In this document: positions 7,994 to 17,105 of the stretch, piece by piece
How positions within the stretch are numbered: the first letter of the stretch is position 1
How the letters are laid out: the number at the start of each line of letters is the position of its first letter
Assembly: GCA_964395665.1 (NCBI GenBank)
Contig: CAYNDH010000004.1
Span: 1-64,000 of the forward strand
DNA from: JAEZAF01 sp964395665
GTDB lineage: Bacteria; Chloroflexota; Anaerolineae; Aggregatilineales; Phototrophicaceae
Direction of reading: 5' to 3'
Length of the DNA stretch: 64,000 bases
Position numbers and translations under genes: made by a program
Notes under the pieces: model-generated
Database searches by the model: none
What the model saw: only the letters and a program-made list of their open reading frames with translations
What the model was told of the DNA's origin: nothing

Positions 7994-8851
7994 ATGCGTG
8001 TTAATGTCGGAATGGCCCAGATCTACCCGAAGCTTGGCGACGTGCGTGCTAATCTGGATAAGCATCTTGAGTATATCTCAAGGGCAGCGCAGCAGGGTGT
8101 TGATCTGCTGCTGTTCCCGGAACTGTCGCTGACAGGTTACCAGTTACAGGATCTTGTTTCAGAAGTCGCGATTACCACCACCGCTGATGATCCGGTTTTC
8201 AGCGCCCTGCTGGATGCCAGCCAGCAGATCGACTTCACCTTCGGCTTTGTGCAGCGCGACACCCGCAACCGGTATTATATCGCGCAGGCATACCTGTCGC
8301 AGGGTGAGTGCCTGCACGTCCATCAGAAGATCTATCTGCCCACCTACTCGATGTTCGACGAGTCGCGTTTCTTCGATCAGGGTGAGAAGATCCGCGCCTT
8401 TGATACACGGTTCGGACGGTTCGGGATGCTGATCTGTGAGGATTTCTGGCATATGTCGCCGCCCTATCTGCTGTGGCTGGATGGCGCTGATGTGATGCTG
8501 TTTCACAGTTCCAGCCCCAGCCGTGGGCTGGATACCGGCGACCGCCTGAGCAGTTCACGCTGGGTGGAGCTGGTCAATCAGGCTTATGGCAGTATGTTCA
8601 CCAATTATGTGATCCATTGCAATCGGGTTGGTTATGAGGATGGCAAGAATTTCTGGGGTGGATCATCCATCGTTGACCCTGACGGTGAATTTGTGACGCA
8701 AGGTCATTATCTGGACGAAGCACTGATCACCGGCCAGATCGACCTGCATCAGATCAACCGCACGCGCAGCCGTCTGCCGCTGCTGCGTGACGAGCGCCCT
8801 GAACTTGTCCTGCGAGAACTTTCCCGGATGCTGCATTTACAAGGAGCTTAG
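7994..8851 (+). CDS. carbon-nitrogen hydrolase (nitrilase superfamily)
   Basis: A 285-residue nitrilase-superfamily amidase with the catalytic triad E43 (FPELSLTGY), K112 (HQKIYLPTY) and C148 (LICEDFWH). The long loop after the lysine (MFDESRFFDQG) and the CEDFWH signature resemble the glutaminase domain of NAD+ synthetases, but no synthetase domain follows, so it is a stand-alone amidase. An in-frame TTG precedes the ATG at 7994; the ATG is preferred. The ridA start follows after only two bases, so the two are very likely co-transcribed, suggesting nitrogen-metabolite clean-up or amide hydrolysis. Substrate unknown. Confidence 0.88.
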   Translation: MRVNVGMAQIYPKLGDVRANLDKHLEYISRAAQQGVDLLLFPELSLTGYQLQDLVSEVAITTTADDPVFSALLDASQQIDFTFGFVQRDTRNRYYIAQAYLSQGECLHVHQKIYLPTYSMFDESRFFDQGEKIRAFDTRFGRFGMLICEDFWHMSPPYLLWLDGADVMLFHSSSPSRGLDTGDRLSSSRWVELVNQAYGSMFTNYVIHCNRVGYEDGKNFWGGSSIVDPDGEFVTQGHYLDEALITGQIDLHQINRTRSRLPLLRDERPELVLRELSRMLHLQGA

Positions 8852-8853
8852 AG

Positions 8854-9246
8854 ATGGCAAACAAGACCGCTTATAATTCTGATAAGGCACCTGCCGCAGG
8901 CGGACCTTATTCACCGGCCATTGAAACCGTGAACGGCTTTGTGTTCACTGCCGGTCAACTGGGGGTAGATCCGGCCACTAACGATTTTGTGCCGGGTGGG
9001 ATTCAGGAGCAGACGCATCAGGCGCTGAGAAATATCGCGGCAGTGCTTGAAGCAGCCGGATGCACGCTGGCGGACGTCGTGAAGACAACCGTTTTCCTGA
9101 AGGATATGAATGACTTCACCGCCATGAATGAGGTGTATGCGGAATACTTCCCCGATACACCGCCTGCCCGCTCAACCGTTCAGGTGGCGCGGCTTCCGAA
9201 GGACGGCATGGTCGAGATCGAGACGATTGCGGTGAAATCACGCTAG
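8854..9246 (+). CDS. ridA: RidA family enamine/imine deaminase
   Basis: A 130-residue RidA (YjgF/YER057c/UK114) protein, the usual length. It hydrolyses reactive 2-aminoacrylate and other enamines released by PLP enzymes to ketoacids and ammonia. Conserved features are GPYSPAI near residues 17-23, FTAGQLGVDP (31-40), the carboxylate-binding R106 in PPARSTV, and E121 at the C-terminus (VEIE). The strong ribosome-binding site AAGGAG overlaps the end of the amidase gene, indicating translational coupling. Confidence 0.95.
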   Translation: MANKTAYNSDKAPAAGGPYSPAIETVNGFVFTAGQLGVDPATNDFVPGGIQEQTHQALRNIAAVLEAAGCTLADVVKTTVFLKDMNDFTAMNEVYAEYFPDTPPARSTVQVARLPKDGMVEIETIAVKSR

Positions 9247-9255
9247 ATGGTATTC

Positions 9256-9296
9256 GTTCACGTCCCTGTCGCGCAATAGGGTGACAGGGCGTGAAC
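9256..9296. terminator. long hairpin between convergent genes
   Basis: Arms GTTCACG-CCCTGTC and GACAGGG-CGTGAAC pair over 14 bp with one bulged T and a 12-base loop. It lies between ridA and the convergent gene ending at 9314. No T-run follows, so it may act as a 3'-end stabiliser or a factor-dependent terminator rather than a classic intrinsic one. Confidence 0.5.
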
Positions 9297-9313
9297 CGTG
9301 ATACCGGCTTGGG

Positions 9314-9691
9314 TTAAACTCCTGCCCCGTTGTGGCAGGTCACCAGCGCCTCGTGTGCAGCACTGATCACAGCGCGCCAGTACGGGCAGGCGATGTACTC
9401 GTTATCGTGCCGGTCTTCTCCAACCTGATGAAGAACCCGCCCCATGGCCGCCGCCAGCTTACGCATACCTGCGGCTTCATGGGCGGAGGTGAGGATCGTC
9501 CCGATATTGCGTTCGGGGGCTTCAAACAGCATCGTATCCTCATAGAAGAAGGTCAGCGCATAACCCAGACAGTCCTGGCCGATTTCCGGCACTGACTCAC
9601 CGCGCACCCAGACGCGAAGCTGATAATCCGGATCGGCCAGGGCGTTCAGGTAATGCAGCATTTCGTCGCGTTTATGTTGTAGGAGTACCAT
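9314..9691 (-). CDS. hypothetical protein, small acidic
   Basis: A 125-residue soluble protein without signal peptide or TM segment. The pattern LADPDYQLRVWVRGESVP near the N-terminus, FFYEDTMLFEAPERNIGTIL in the middle and EYIACPYWRAVISAAHEAL at the C-terminus is reminiscent of the small uncharacterised SCO4402-type proteins of Actinobacteria; this is a resemblance from memory and not a firm assignment. It is convergent with ridA and divergent from the aldolase gene. Function unknown. Confidence 0.65.
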   Translation of the reverse strand: MVLLQHKRDEMLHYLNALADPDYQLRVWVRGESVPEIGQDCLGYALTFFYEDTMLFEAPERNIGTILTSAHEAAGMRKLAAAMGRVLHQVGEDRHDNEYIACPYWRAVISAAHEALVTCHNGAGV

Positions 9692-9831
9692 CGTTTTCGA
9701 TCACTTGTTTGTTGTGGAATCAATGCTTCGACTATGTATTCCTAATTATAGTGCCGAAATCCAAAAAAGGTAAACAGATCTAAAAATCTTAATACTTCTC
9801 ACGATCATTTTAACCTGCTATAGCGTGGAAA

Positions 9832-9861
9832 TTTACCAGTCCGACTCATAATCGCTATAGT
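9832..9861 (+). promoter_or_regulatory. possible promoter of the aldolase gene
   Basis: -35 TTTACC (9832-9837), 18-bp spacer, -10 TATAGT (9856-9861), starting transcription roughly 15 bases before the GAGGAGAGGAG ribosome-binding site. A second, similar TATAG motif lies about 36 bp upstream. The match to consensus is only moderate. Confidence 0.4.
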
Positions 9862-9895
9862 GCAGCCAACGCTTAACCAAGAGGAGAGGAGCATC

Positions 9896-10993
9896 ATGAT
9901 CGGCGACACAGTACAGAGCACGTATAATATCGACAGGATCGTTCAGGCGCTGGGCGACAAGGCAGATACCCTGCTCAATCACACCAGCCAGACGATCAGC
10001 AAGGATCAGCTTTATCTGCCCGGCCCAACCTTTGTTGATGATTACTATACCCAGAGCGACCGCAATCCGCAGGTCCTTCGCAGCCTACAGCAGATGTTCA
10101 ATACAGGCAGGCTGGCAGGCACGGGTTATCTCTCCATTCTTCCAGTCGATCAGGGCATCGAACATTCCGCCGGGGCTTCATTCGCGCCCAACCCAATGTA
10201 CTTCGATCCTGAAAATATCGTCAGGCTTGCGATAGAAGGCGGCTGTAATGCCGTCGCATCGACCTTCGGCGTGCTGGGTGCAGTCGCACGCAAATACGCG
10301 CACAAAATCCCGTTTATGGTAAAAATCAACCATAACGAACTGCTGACCATGCCCAACAAATTTGATCAGGTGATGTTCGGGACGATTAAGGACGCGTGGA
10401 ATATGGGCGCGGTCGCCGTCGGCGCGACAATCTATTTCGGCTCCGAAGAAAGCACACGCCAGCTTGTCGAAGTGGCGCAGGCTTTCGCCTATGCCCATGA
10501 ACTTGGCCTGGCAACTGTGCTGTGGTGCTACACCCGCAATCCCGGTTTCAGCGTGAACGGCACAAACTACGAGGCCGCCGCCGACCTGACCGGACAGGCC
10601 AATCATCTGGGGGTCACCATCAAGGCTGACATCGTCAAGCAGAAGCTGCCGACGGTCAACGGCGGCTTTAAAGCCCTCAATACCGGCGGCTCGTCATACG
10701 GCAAGCTGGACGACCGCATTTATACGCAGCTCACCAGCGACCACCCCATCGACCTGACGCGCTATCAGGTGGCGAATGGCTATATGGGCCGCATTGGTCT
10801 GATCAATTCTGGTGGGGCCAGCGGCGCGAACGATTTTGAGGAAGCCATTCTGACCGCCGTGATCAACAAGCGTGCAGGCGGGACCGGCCTGATCAGCGGG
10901 CGCAAGGCATTCCAGCGGCCCATTCAGGAAGGTGCGGCGCTGCTCAACGCCATTCAGGATGTCTATCTCTGTCCCGAAGTCACCATTGCATGA
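9896..10993 (+). CDS. class I fructose-bisphosphate aldolase, archaeal/DhnA type
   Basis: A 365-residue FbaB/DhnA-type aldolase that interconverts fructose-1,6-bisphosphate with DHAP and glyceraldehyde-3-phosphate in the cytoplasm. The start at 9896 follows a strong ribosome-binding site. Visible features are LPVDQGIEH (82-90), VKINHNE with K143, the Schiff-base candidate K243 in TIKADIVKQK, and glycine-rich phosphate-binding loops near the C-terminus (NSGGASG, SGRKAFQRP). The long form (about 340-370 residues) fits the bacterial FbaB group. It is followed by a terminator-like hairpin at 11013-11041. Confidence 0.92.
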   Translation: MIGDTVQSTYNIDRIVQALGDKADTLLNHTSQTISKDQLYLPGPTFVDDYYTQSDRNPQVLRSLQQMFNTGRLAGTGYLSILPVDQGIEHSAGASFAPNPMYFDPENIVRLAIEGGCNAVASTFGVLGAVARKYAHKIPFMVKINHNELLTMPNKFDQVMFGTIKDAWNMGAVAVGATIYFGSEESTRQLVEVAQAFAYAHELGLATVLWCYTRNPGFSVNGTNYEAAADLTGQANHLGVTIKADIVKQKLPTVNGGFKALNTGGSSYGKLDDRIYTQLTSDHPIDLTRYQVANGYMGRIGLINSGGASGANDFEEAILTAVINKRAGGTGLISGRKAFQRPIQEGAALLNAIQDVYLCPEVTIA

Positions 10994-11012
10994 GGCTGTC
11001 TGTTTGTCGCAG

Positions 11013-11041
11013 GGACTGGGGCTTCGCGCCCCGGATTTTTA
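11013..11041 (+). terminator. intrinsic terminator after the aldolase
   Basis: GGGGC / GCCCC stem with a TTCGC loop, followed by GGATTTTTATT. It lies 20 bp after the stop codon and before the MBL-fold gene. Confidence 0.65.
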
Positions 11042-11068
11042 TTCTCATACACCACAGGATAAACATCG

Positions 11069-11791
11069 ATGAAACTGATTGAAGAGGGTGTGTACTGCCG
11101 GACATTTATGGGACTGGTCAATGTCTATGTCCTGAAAACGCCGGAAGGTGTCATCATTGTGGATGCGGCGATCAATGAAGGCCAGATGCGCAAGCTCATC
11201 AGTGAGTTCCCTTCAATCGGCCTGTCGCCGCAGGATGTGACCGGTGTCTTTATCACCCATACACACCCGGATCACGTCGGCGGACTGCCCGCGCTGCTCA
11301 AACTGCTGCCCGACAGCGTAAAGGTCATCACGCATCAGAAAGAAGCGCCGATCACCCGTGGCGATGCTCCACTGTCTGATAAAAGACCGGACCACCTGAA
11401 CTTCATCTCCAGAGTGATCGCGAACTCGATGCCCGCAGAAAATCGCACTCCTGCGCGGGTGGATGTCGAAGTACGGGAAGGGGATTGTGTCGGCGGGTAT
11501 TTTGAAGTCGTCGAACTGCCCGGCCATTCGGTCGGACAGAGCGGCTTATGGTGGCCGGACAAACGGCTGTTAATCGGTGGCGATGTCATGATGGATCTGC
11601 CGATCTTCGGCCTGATCAAACCACTCGCCATTGTTACACTCGATATGCCGCTGGCGATTCAGTCGATTCAAAAGGTCGCAGCGATGCCGGTGGAAACACT
11701 GGCACTGGGACATGGCGCTCCGTCAAAAGGGGCACATCAGAGGATTCAGCACCTGGCTGAAAAACTGCGTCAGGATAACTTTTATGCATAA
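11069..11791 (+). CDS. MBL-fold metallohydrolase
   Basis: A 240-residue metallo-beta-lactamase-fold protein with THTHPDHVGG (H64, H66, D68, H69), a later PGHSVGQ histidine, the bridging aspartate in GGDVM and a C-terminal GHG. These form a complete dinuclear zinc or iron site. The family includes glyoxalase II-like thioesterases and lactonases; the substrate cannot be assigned. No signal peptide. The start of the downstream glucosidase overlaps its stop codon by 8 bases, so the two are probably translationally coupled. Confidence 0.88.
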   Translation: MKLIEEGVYCRTFMGLVNVYVLKTPEGVIIVDAAINEGQMRKLISEFPSIGLSPQDVTGVFITHTHPDHVGGLPALLKLLPDSVKVITHQKEAPITRGDAPLSDKRPDHLNFISRVIANSMPAENRTPARVDVEVREGDCVGGYFEVVELPGHSVGQSGLWWPDKRLLIGGDVMMDLPIFGLIKPLAIVTLDMPLAIQSIQKVAAMPVETLALGHGAPSKGAHQRIQHLAEKLRQDNFYA

Positions 11792-13436
11792 TTTAAGATC
11801 GCTGCAACCGTTCCGCGTGCTGGTCATCGTGATCAGCCTGTTGGCCTTCTTCGCCGCTGCCCTGCCAGCATCCATGCAGGGTGAAGACTCAAACCCGCCC
11901 CCGACTGAAAATGAATGGTGGAATGATCGCATCTTTTACGAGATCTTCGTCCGCAGCTTTTACGACAGCGACGGTGACGGCATTGGCGATTTACAGGGCG
12001 TGATCGAAAAGCTGGATTATCTGAACGACGGCGATCCGACCACCACCGATGATCTGGGCGTGACGGGTATCTGGCTGATGCCGATCATGCCTTCGCCCAG
12101 CTATCACGGTTATGATGTCACTGATTATTACGACATCCACCCGGATTACGGGACGCTCGACGACTTTCGCGAACTGATCGAAGAAGCCCACAAGCGCGAT
12201 ATTGCCGTCATCATCGACCTTGTGCTGAATCACACCTCCAGCCAGCATCCGTGGTTCATCGAATCACAGCGCCCTAACTCTCCGTATGCGAGCTGGTATG
12301 TGTGGGAAGATGAGAATCCCGGCTTCCGTGGGCCGGACGGCCAGCAGGTATGGTATCGGAAAAATGACCGTTATTATTACGCGCTGTTCTGGTCCGAGAT
12401 GCCGGATCTCAATTTCGCCAATCCGGTTGTCACCGCGCAGATGTATGATGTCACCCGCTTCTGGCTGGAAGAAATGGGCGTCGATGGCTTCCGGCTGGAT
12501 GCGATCAAATATATCTACGCGAATGGCCCGGCACAGGAAAATACCGCCGAAACCCATGCATGGCTTCAGATGTATCATGACTTCGTGAAATCCATCAAAC
12601 CGGATGCCCTGCTCGTCGGTGAAGCATGGACCAGCACCACCCTGAGCGCCCAGTATGTGCCGGATGAGGTCGATATCGTCTTTGAGTTCGATCTGGCGAC
12701 CACACTGGTCCGCAGTGCCAGCTTTGGCCTGCCCCGTATCCTGATGCCAATACTGGAAACGGTCATTAACGCCTATCCGGGGCAGCAGTACGCGGTCTTC
12801 GCCACCAATCATGATCAGAACCGGCTGATGACGCAGATCCGCAATCGGGTTGATTACGCGAAACTGACGCCTTATGTCTATCTGACGCTGCCCGGTGTGC
12901 CGTTCATCTACTACGGGGAAGAAATCGGCATGACCGGCCAGAAGCCCGACGAACTGATCCGCACGCCGATGCAGTGGGATGCTGATCTGGAAAACGCCGG
13001 ATTCACCACCGGTACGCCATGGCAAAGGCTCAACACCGATATCGAGAGCGCCAACGTGACTCTACAGCAGGCCGATGCCGACTCGCTCTGGAATGTTTAC
13101 AATCAGCTTATCAATGTGCGGAATGATAACAGCGCCCTGCGCACTGGGGATCTGATACTGGTTTCGAGTGAAAGTCGCAAGGTTTTGAGTTATCTGCGCG
13201 TCAATGATGAACAGCGCGTGTTAGTCATCATCAATATGGATGAGCGCCCTGTGCAGGATTATGCACTTGCGCTGGACTCGTCCGCCCTGTCAGCGGTCAG
13301 CACGGCGGAAATCATTCTGGGCGAAACCGGTAGTGCGGCACAGATCCCGGTGCTGGACGCAGACGGCGGCTTTGACGCCTATCTGCCGCTGGAAACGCTG
13401 CCACCGTTCAGCATCACGATCATTGAACTGCAATAG
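11784..13436 (+). CDS. secreted GH13 alpha-glucosidase/alpha-amylase
   Basis: A 550-residue glycoside hydrolase family 13 enzyme with an N-terminal signal segment (FRVLVIVISLLAFFAAALP). The start at 11784, overlapping the MBL gene, has AGGA nearby. Conserved regions: DLVLNH (145-150), GFRLDA with nucleophile D239, acid/base E280 in GEAWT, and NHDQNR with D344. An N-terminal YEIFVRSFYDSDGDGIGDL block and a QPDE-like region before PMQWD are typical of the oligo-1,6-glucosidase/trehalose-synthase subfamilies, so an exo-acting alpha-glucosidase is as likely as an endo-amylase. It would act outside the membrane on short alpha-glucans. Confidence 0.9.
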   Translation: MHNLRSLQPFRVLVIVISLLAFFAAALPASMQGEDSNPPPTENEWWNDRIFYEIFVRSFYDSDGDGIGDLQGVIEKLDYLNDGDPTTTDDLGVTGIWLMPIMPSPSYHGYDVTDYYDIHPDYGTLDDFRELIEEAHKRDIAVIIDLVLNHTSSQHPWFIESQRPNSPYASWYVWEDENPGFRGPDGQQVWYRKNDRYYYALFWSEMPDLNFANPVVTAQMYDVTRFWLEEMGVDGFRLDAIKYIYANGPAQENTAETHAWLQMYHDFVKSIKPDALLVGEAWTSTTLSAQYVPDEVDIVFEFDLATTLVRSASFGLPRILMPILETVINAYPGQQYAVFATNHDQNRLMTQIRNRVDYAKLTPYVYLTLPGVPFIYYGEEIGMTGQKPDELIRTPMQWDADLENAGFTTGTPWQRLNTDIESANVTLQQADADSLWNVYNQLINVRNDNSALRTGDLILVSSESRKVLSYLRVNDEQRVLVIINMDERPVQDYALALDSSALSAVSTAEIILGETGSAAQIPVLDADGGFDAYLPLETLPPFSITIIELQ

Positions 13437-13540
13437 ACGGTTACAGCCTGCGAACTGGTGAGGCTATGGTTTCAGAAGAAACTACCGTTTCACTTCGAAG
13501 CACGGTAAACTGTGGATCTGTAACCCCCAAAACACCTGAT

Positions 13541-13568
13541 ATTGTTGGCGATAGGTGAGTTTTTGATT
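13541..13568 (+). terminator. possible terminator after the glucosidase
   Basis: CACCT / AGGTG arms with a 14-base loop followed by AGTTTTTG. The short stem makes this a weak candidate. The rest of 13437-13665 shows no gene; it should contain the pyruvate dehydrogenase promoter, which I could not place with confidence. Confidence 0.35.
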
Positions 13569-13665
13569 GGACTGAACTACCTTTTGCGCGTGCAATTGGT
13601 AGAATGTTGGAATATGAGTGACGATGCCCTCTCATGTTGGAAACGGGCAGTGGTAAGGAGACATA

Positions 13666-14658
13666 ATGGCAGACATCAGCAAGGTCGATATCAGTAAGGA
13701 GACACTGCTGGATTGGTATCGTCAGATGGTGCTGATCCGCAAATTTGAAACACGCTGCGATGAACTCTATCAGGATAAGAAAATCACCGGCGTGTATCTG
13801 CATTTGTACAGCGGCCATGAGGCGACCGGTGTGGGTGCACTTTCCGCCCTTACCGAGCGGGATCATGTCATCACCGCCTACCGCGATCATGGGATCGCAC
13901 TGGCACGCGGTGTAGATGCAAAACCGTTGATGGCCGAGATGATGGGCAAGGTCGATGGTGTCAGCGGTGGTAAAGGCGGTTCGATGCACCTTGCATCACG
14001 CGAGCATAACTTCTGGGGCGGTTACGCCATTGTCGGCGGTCACCTGCCGATTGCAGCAGGCATTGGGCTGGCCTGCCGCTATCGCAATACCGATGAGGTC
14101 ATCATCAGCTTTATCGGTGACGGCGCGACCAACAACGGATACTTCCACGAATCGATGAACTTCAGCCAGATTTATAATCTGCCGGTGGTGTGGATTATTG
14201 AAAACAATCTCGTGGGCATGGGCACCCGTATCGACGCCGCCAGCGGCCAGCCGCATCTGCACAAGCGCGCCGTCGCCTATGGCATGAAGGATCTCGGTCG
14301 CGTTGACGGTCAGGATGTGGTTGCAGTTCACAATATCGTTCAGGAAGGCGTGAACTATGCCCGGAAGAAAGGCCCGGTTCTGATCGAGTCGATGACCTAT
14401 CGTTATAAGGGCCATGGCGTCTCCGACCGTTCTTACGACAAGGTGCTGAAGGATGAGCTTGAGGAATGGGTGCAGAACCGCGATCCGATTACGCTGCTGA
14501 AGACCAAACTTATCAGCCAGTACCCGGATATTCAGGCCGAACTGGATGATATCGACGGCGAACAGGACCGTATCGTCGAAGCATCGGTTGAATACGCGCT
14601 CAACAGCCCGGACCCCGGCTATGAAGATCTGTTTACCAATGTGTATGTTGAGAACTAA
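13666..14658 (+). CDS. pdhA: pyruvate dehydrogenase E1 component, alpha subunit
   Basis: A 330-residue thiamine-diphosphate enzyme subunit of the branched PdhA/AcoA type. The ThDP/Mg2+ motif runs from GDGATNNG (151-158) to ENN (179-181). YRDHGIALARG (72-82) and GGKGGSMH (101-108) are typical. With E1 beta it decarboxylates pyruvate (or acetoin or a related 2-oxo acid) and transfers the acyl group to the lipoyl arm of E2. A strong ribosome-binding site (AAGGAGA) precedes the ATG. It heads the cluster pdhA-pdhB-pdhC; no E3 dihydrolipoamide dehydrogenase is present in the window. Confidence 0.93.
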   Translation: MADISKVDISKETLLDWYRQMVLIRKFETRCDELYQDKKITGVYLHLYSGHEATGVGALSALTERDHVITAYRDHGIALARGVDAKPLMAEMMGKVDGVSGGKGGSMHLASREHNFWGGYAIVGGHLPIAAGIGLACRYRNTDEVIISFIGDGATNNGYFHESMNFSQIYNLPVVWIIENNLVGMGTRIDAASGQPHLHKRAVAYGMKDLGRVDGQDVVAVHNIVQEGVNYARKKGPVLIESMTYRYKGHGVSDRSYDKVLKDELEEWVQNRDPITLLKTKLISQYPDIQAELDDIDGEQDRIVEASVEYALNSPDPGYEDLFTNVYVEN

Positions 14659-14714
14659 CGGCGCACGCGGCTCCGTTCATCACAGCGGCGTAAATCGTTA
14701 ACCAGGAGAAGAAG

Positions 14715-15695
14715 ATGGCTGAAAGAAATGTGCCGATGCGTGAAGCGCTCCGGCAGGCACTACGGGAAGAGATGCTCCGTGATGAGAATGTCTTCGTCAT
14801 GGGTGAGGAAGTCGGTCAGTGGCAGGGGACTCATCGCGTCACGCAGGGCCTGCTGGAAGAATTCGGCGAGCGCCGCGTGATCGATACGCCCATCAGCGAA
14901 ATGGTCATTGGCGGCGCGGCAGTCGGCGCGGCCATGGCTGGGCTGAGGCCGGTTGCGGAGTTCATGACCATTAATTTTGCATTTCTGGCACTGGACGCGA
15001 TCATCAACCACGCGGCCAAGATCCACTATATGTTCAACGGACAGTTCAAGGTGCCGCTGGTCTTCCGCGCTGCATCGGGCTATGGCAATCAGGCAACCGC
15101 CACCCATTCCCACACACCGGAACCGATCTTCGCGCACTTCCCCGGTCTGTATGTGGCCTGCCCTTCTACCCCGGCAGATGCCAAGGGGATGCTGAAGGCG
15201 GCGATCCGGGATGATAACCCGATCCTGTTTACCGAAAGCATCGCCCTTTATCCAAAGCCCGGCCCGGTTCCGGATGATGAGGATTATGTGCTGCCGATTG
15301 GCAAGAGCGACCTCAAACGTGAAGGCGATCATGTCACACTCGTGACCTATGCTCGCGGCGTCGAATGGTCACTGGCTGCCGCCAAGGAACTGGAAAAAGA
15401 AGGCGTCCGCTGTGAGGTGATCGACCTGCGCTGGCTGCGTCCGCTGGATATGGACCCGGTCTTTGAGAGCTTCAAGAAGACCAACCGCTGTGTCGTGGTT
15501 GAGGAAAGCCTGCCGCTGTACAGTTTCGGCAGTGAAATCGCTGCCCAGCTTCAGGAAAAGATGTTCGATTATATGGATGCCCCAATCAAACGCGTCAGCG
15601 CTGCCGATGTACCGCTACCCTATGCCCATGATCTTGAACTGATGGCGCTGCCGAACACCCAGAAGGTTATTGATGCAGTTCGGGAGGTGTTGTAA
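14715..15695 (+). CDS. pdhB: pyruvate dehydrogenase E1 component, beta subunit
   Basis: A 326-residue transketolase-like beta subunit. The N-terminal MREALRQALREEM and MGEEVGQWQGTHRVTQGL blocks and the active-site glutamate E62 in TPISEMVIGGAAVG are diagnostic of the PdhB/AcoB family; the glutamate activates the aminopyrimidine of ThDP bound across the alpha/beta interface. The C-terminal transketolase domain contains VIDLRWLRPLD. It is 56 bp after E1 alpha with AGGAGA upstream, and E2 begins 3 bp after its stop, so the three are one operon. Confidence 0.94.
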   Translation: MAERNVPMREALRQALREEMLRDENVFVMGEEVGQWQGTHRVTQGLLEEFGERRVIDTPISEMVIGGAAVGAAMAGLRPVAEFMTINFAFLALDAIINHAAKIHYMFNGQFKVPLVFRAASGYGNQATATHSHTPEPIFAHFPGLYVACPSTPADAKGMLKAAIRDDNPILFTESIALYPKPGPVPDDEDYVLPIGKSDLKREGDHVTLVTYARGVEWSLAAAKELEKEGVRCEVIDLRWLRPLDMDPVFESFKKTNRCVVVEESLPLYSFGSEIAAQLQEKMFDYMDAPIKRVSAADVPLPYAHDLELMALPNTQKVIDAVREVL

Positions 15696-15698
15696 CCA

Positions 15699-16994
15699 AT
15701 GGCCGATAATGTTGTCCTCAGCATGGATGGAATGCTGCTGAACTGGCTCAAGAATGTAGGTGATACCGTCAGCCAGGGTGAAGTCATCGCCGAGATCGAA
15801 GCTGACAAGGCGACGGTCGAAGTGGAAGCACCAGCCGATGGGACACTGGTCGAACAACGCGCCGCTGTCGGTGAAGAACTGACAGAAGGCACGGTTATCG
15901 GCGTAATCGGTGCTGCGGGTGAAGTCGCCGCACCGGCAGCCGCATCAACCGAAGCGCAGGCAGCCGCACAGCCCGCTGCACCCAGTGCCGAGCCAAAATC
16001 CGGGCCGAATATGCAGGATCGCCGTCAGCAGGCGGATATTGAAACCGAAGAAGATTATTCCGCGCCGCAGCCGAACCCATCGATTGACGCGAATGGCCGC
16101 GTGAAGGCCTCACCCGTCGCACGGAATATCGCCGCCGATCGTGGTATCGATCTCAACACAGTTCGCGGGACCGGACCCGGCGGTCGGATCGTCAAGGCTG
16201 ATGTCGAGAATTATCAGCCAGCCGCCGCGCCTGCTGCTCCGGCTGCGGCTGCGCCGTCGGCAGTCCCGACGACCACCCGCAAACTGCCGGAAGGCCCGGA
16301 TGTCGAGATCATCGACGTCAGCCGGATGCGTTCGCAGATTGCCGCACGCACGCTGGAAAGCAAACAGCAGATCCCGCACTTTTATGTCACGCTCAGCATC
16401 AATGCCGAGCCGATGCTGGCCCTGCGCAAGCAGATCAACGCCAGCCTGGGTGAAGACGGTGTCAAGGTCAGCATCAACGATCTGTTCGTCAAGGCAGTCG
16501 CGCTGGCGCTTCAGAAATTCCCGAACCTGAACACGCACTTCTACGGCGATAAGCTCGTTCGCCACAAGCGGATCAATATCGGTATCTCGGTGGCGCTGCC
16601 GGACAACGGCCTGATCAACGTCGTCTCAAAGGATGCTGATTCCCTGTCGCTGACGGCGCTGGCACGCAACAACCGTGGACTGATCGACCGCGCACTGGAA
16701 AGCAAGATCAAGCCGGAAGATGTTCAGGGTTCAACCTTCACCATCAGCAACATCGGCCCGAAGGCCCCGGATGTCGAACACTTCAGCGCCATCATCAGCC
16801 CGCCTGAAGCCGGTATTCTGGCGATTGGGTCCGCACGCAAGTACCCGATCGTGAACGAAGACGGGGAAATCGTGGCGCAGACCCAGATCAAGGTGACGTT
16901 CAGTATCGATCACCGCGTCAGCGACGGCAGTGAAGGCGCGCTGTTCCTTGAGGAAGTCAAGGCGATCATGGAAAATCCGATGCGCATGTTGTAA
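15699..16994 (+). CDS. pdhC: dihydrolipoamide acyltransferase (E2)
   Basis: A 431-residue E2. It has one N-terminal lipoyl domain with the modified lysine K37 (EIEADKATVEVEAP), a long Ala/Pro/Glu-rich linker (about 75-130), a peripheral subunit-binding domain (about 136-170, SPVARNIAADRGID and GTGPGGRIVKADV), a second Ala/Pro linker, and the catalytic domain with DHRVSDG (histidine near 405), matching the HxxxDG signature. It forms the core of the 2-oxo acid dehydrogenase complex and transfers the acyl group to CoA. A terminator follows at 17018-17048, closing the operon without an E3 gene. Confidence 0.94.
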   Translation: MADNVVLSMDGMLLNWLKNVGDTVSQGEVIAEIEADKATVEVEAPADGTLVEQRAAVGEELTEGTVIGVIGAAGEVAAPAAASTEAQAAAQPAAPSAEPKSGPNMQDRRQQADIETEEDYSAPQPNPSIDANGRVKASPVARNIAADRGIDLNTVRGTGPGGRIVKADVENYQPAAAPAAPAAAAPSAVPTTTRKLPEGPDVEIIDVSRMRSQIAARTLESKQQIPHFYVTLSINAEPMLALRKQINASLGEDGVKVSINDLFVKAVALALQKFPNLNTHFYGDKLVRHKRINIGISVALPDNGLINVVSKDADSLSLTALARNNRGLIDRALESKIKPEDVQGSTFTISNIGPKAPDVEHFSAIISPPEAGILAIGSARKYPIVNEDGEIVAQTQIKVTFSIDHRVSDGSEGALFLEEVKAIMENPMRML

Positions 16995-17017
16995 TGCCAT
17001 CACAGATCGAACAGCAG

Positions 17018-17048
17018 AGTGGGGTTCGCAGCGCGATACCCCACTTTT
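17018..17048 (+). terminator. intrinsic terminator after the pyruvate dehydrogenase operon
   Basis: Perfect 8-bp stem AGTGGGGT (17018-17025) / ACCCCACT (17038-17045) with a 12-base loop, followed by TTT. It lies 23 bp after the E2 stop codon. Confidence 0.85.
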
Positions 17049-17105
17049 AGAATAAGCGCTGTTCACACCGCTCATCAGATTATGAACAAGAAGGAGTAAT
17101 CGCAG

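Noticed and set aside
8854..9246. Toxin-antitoxin pair formed by ridA and the convergent small gene at 9314-9691
   Set aside because: The genes are convergent, not in one operon, and RidA is a metabolic enzyme.
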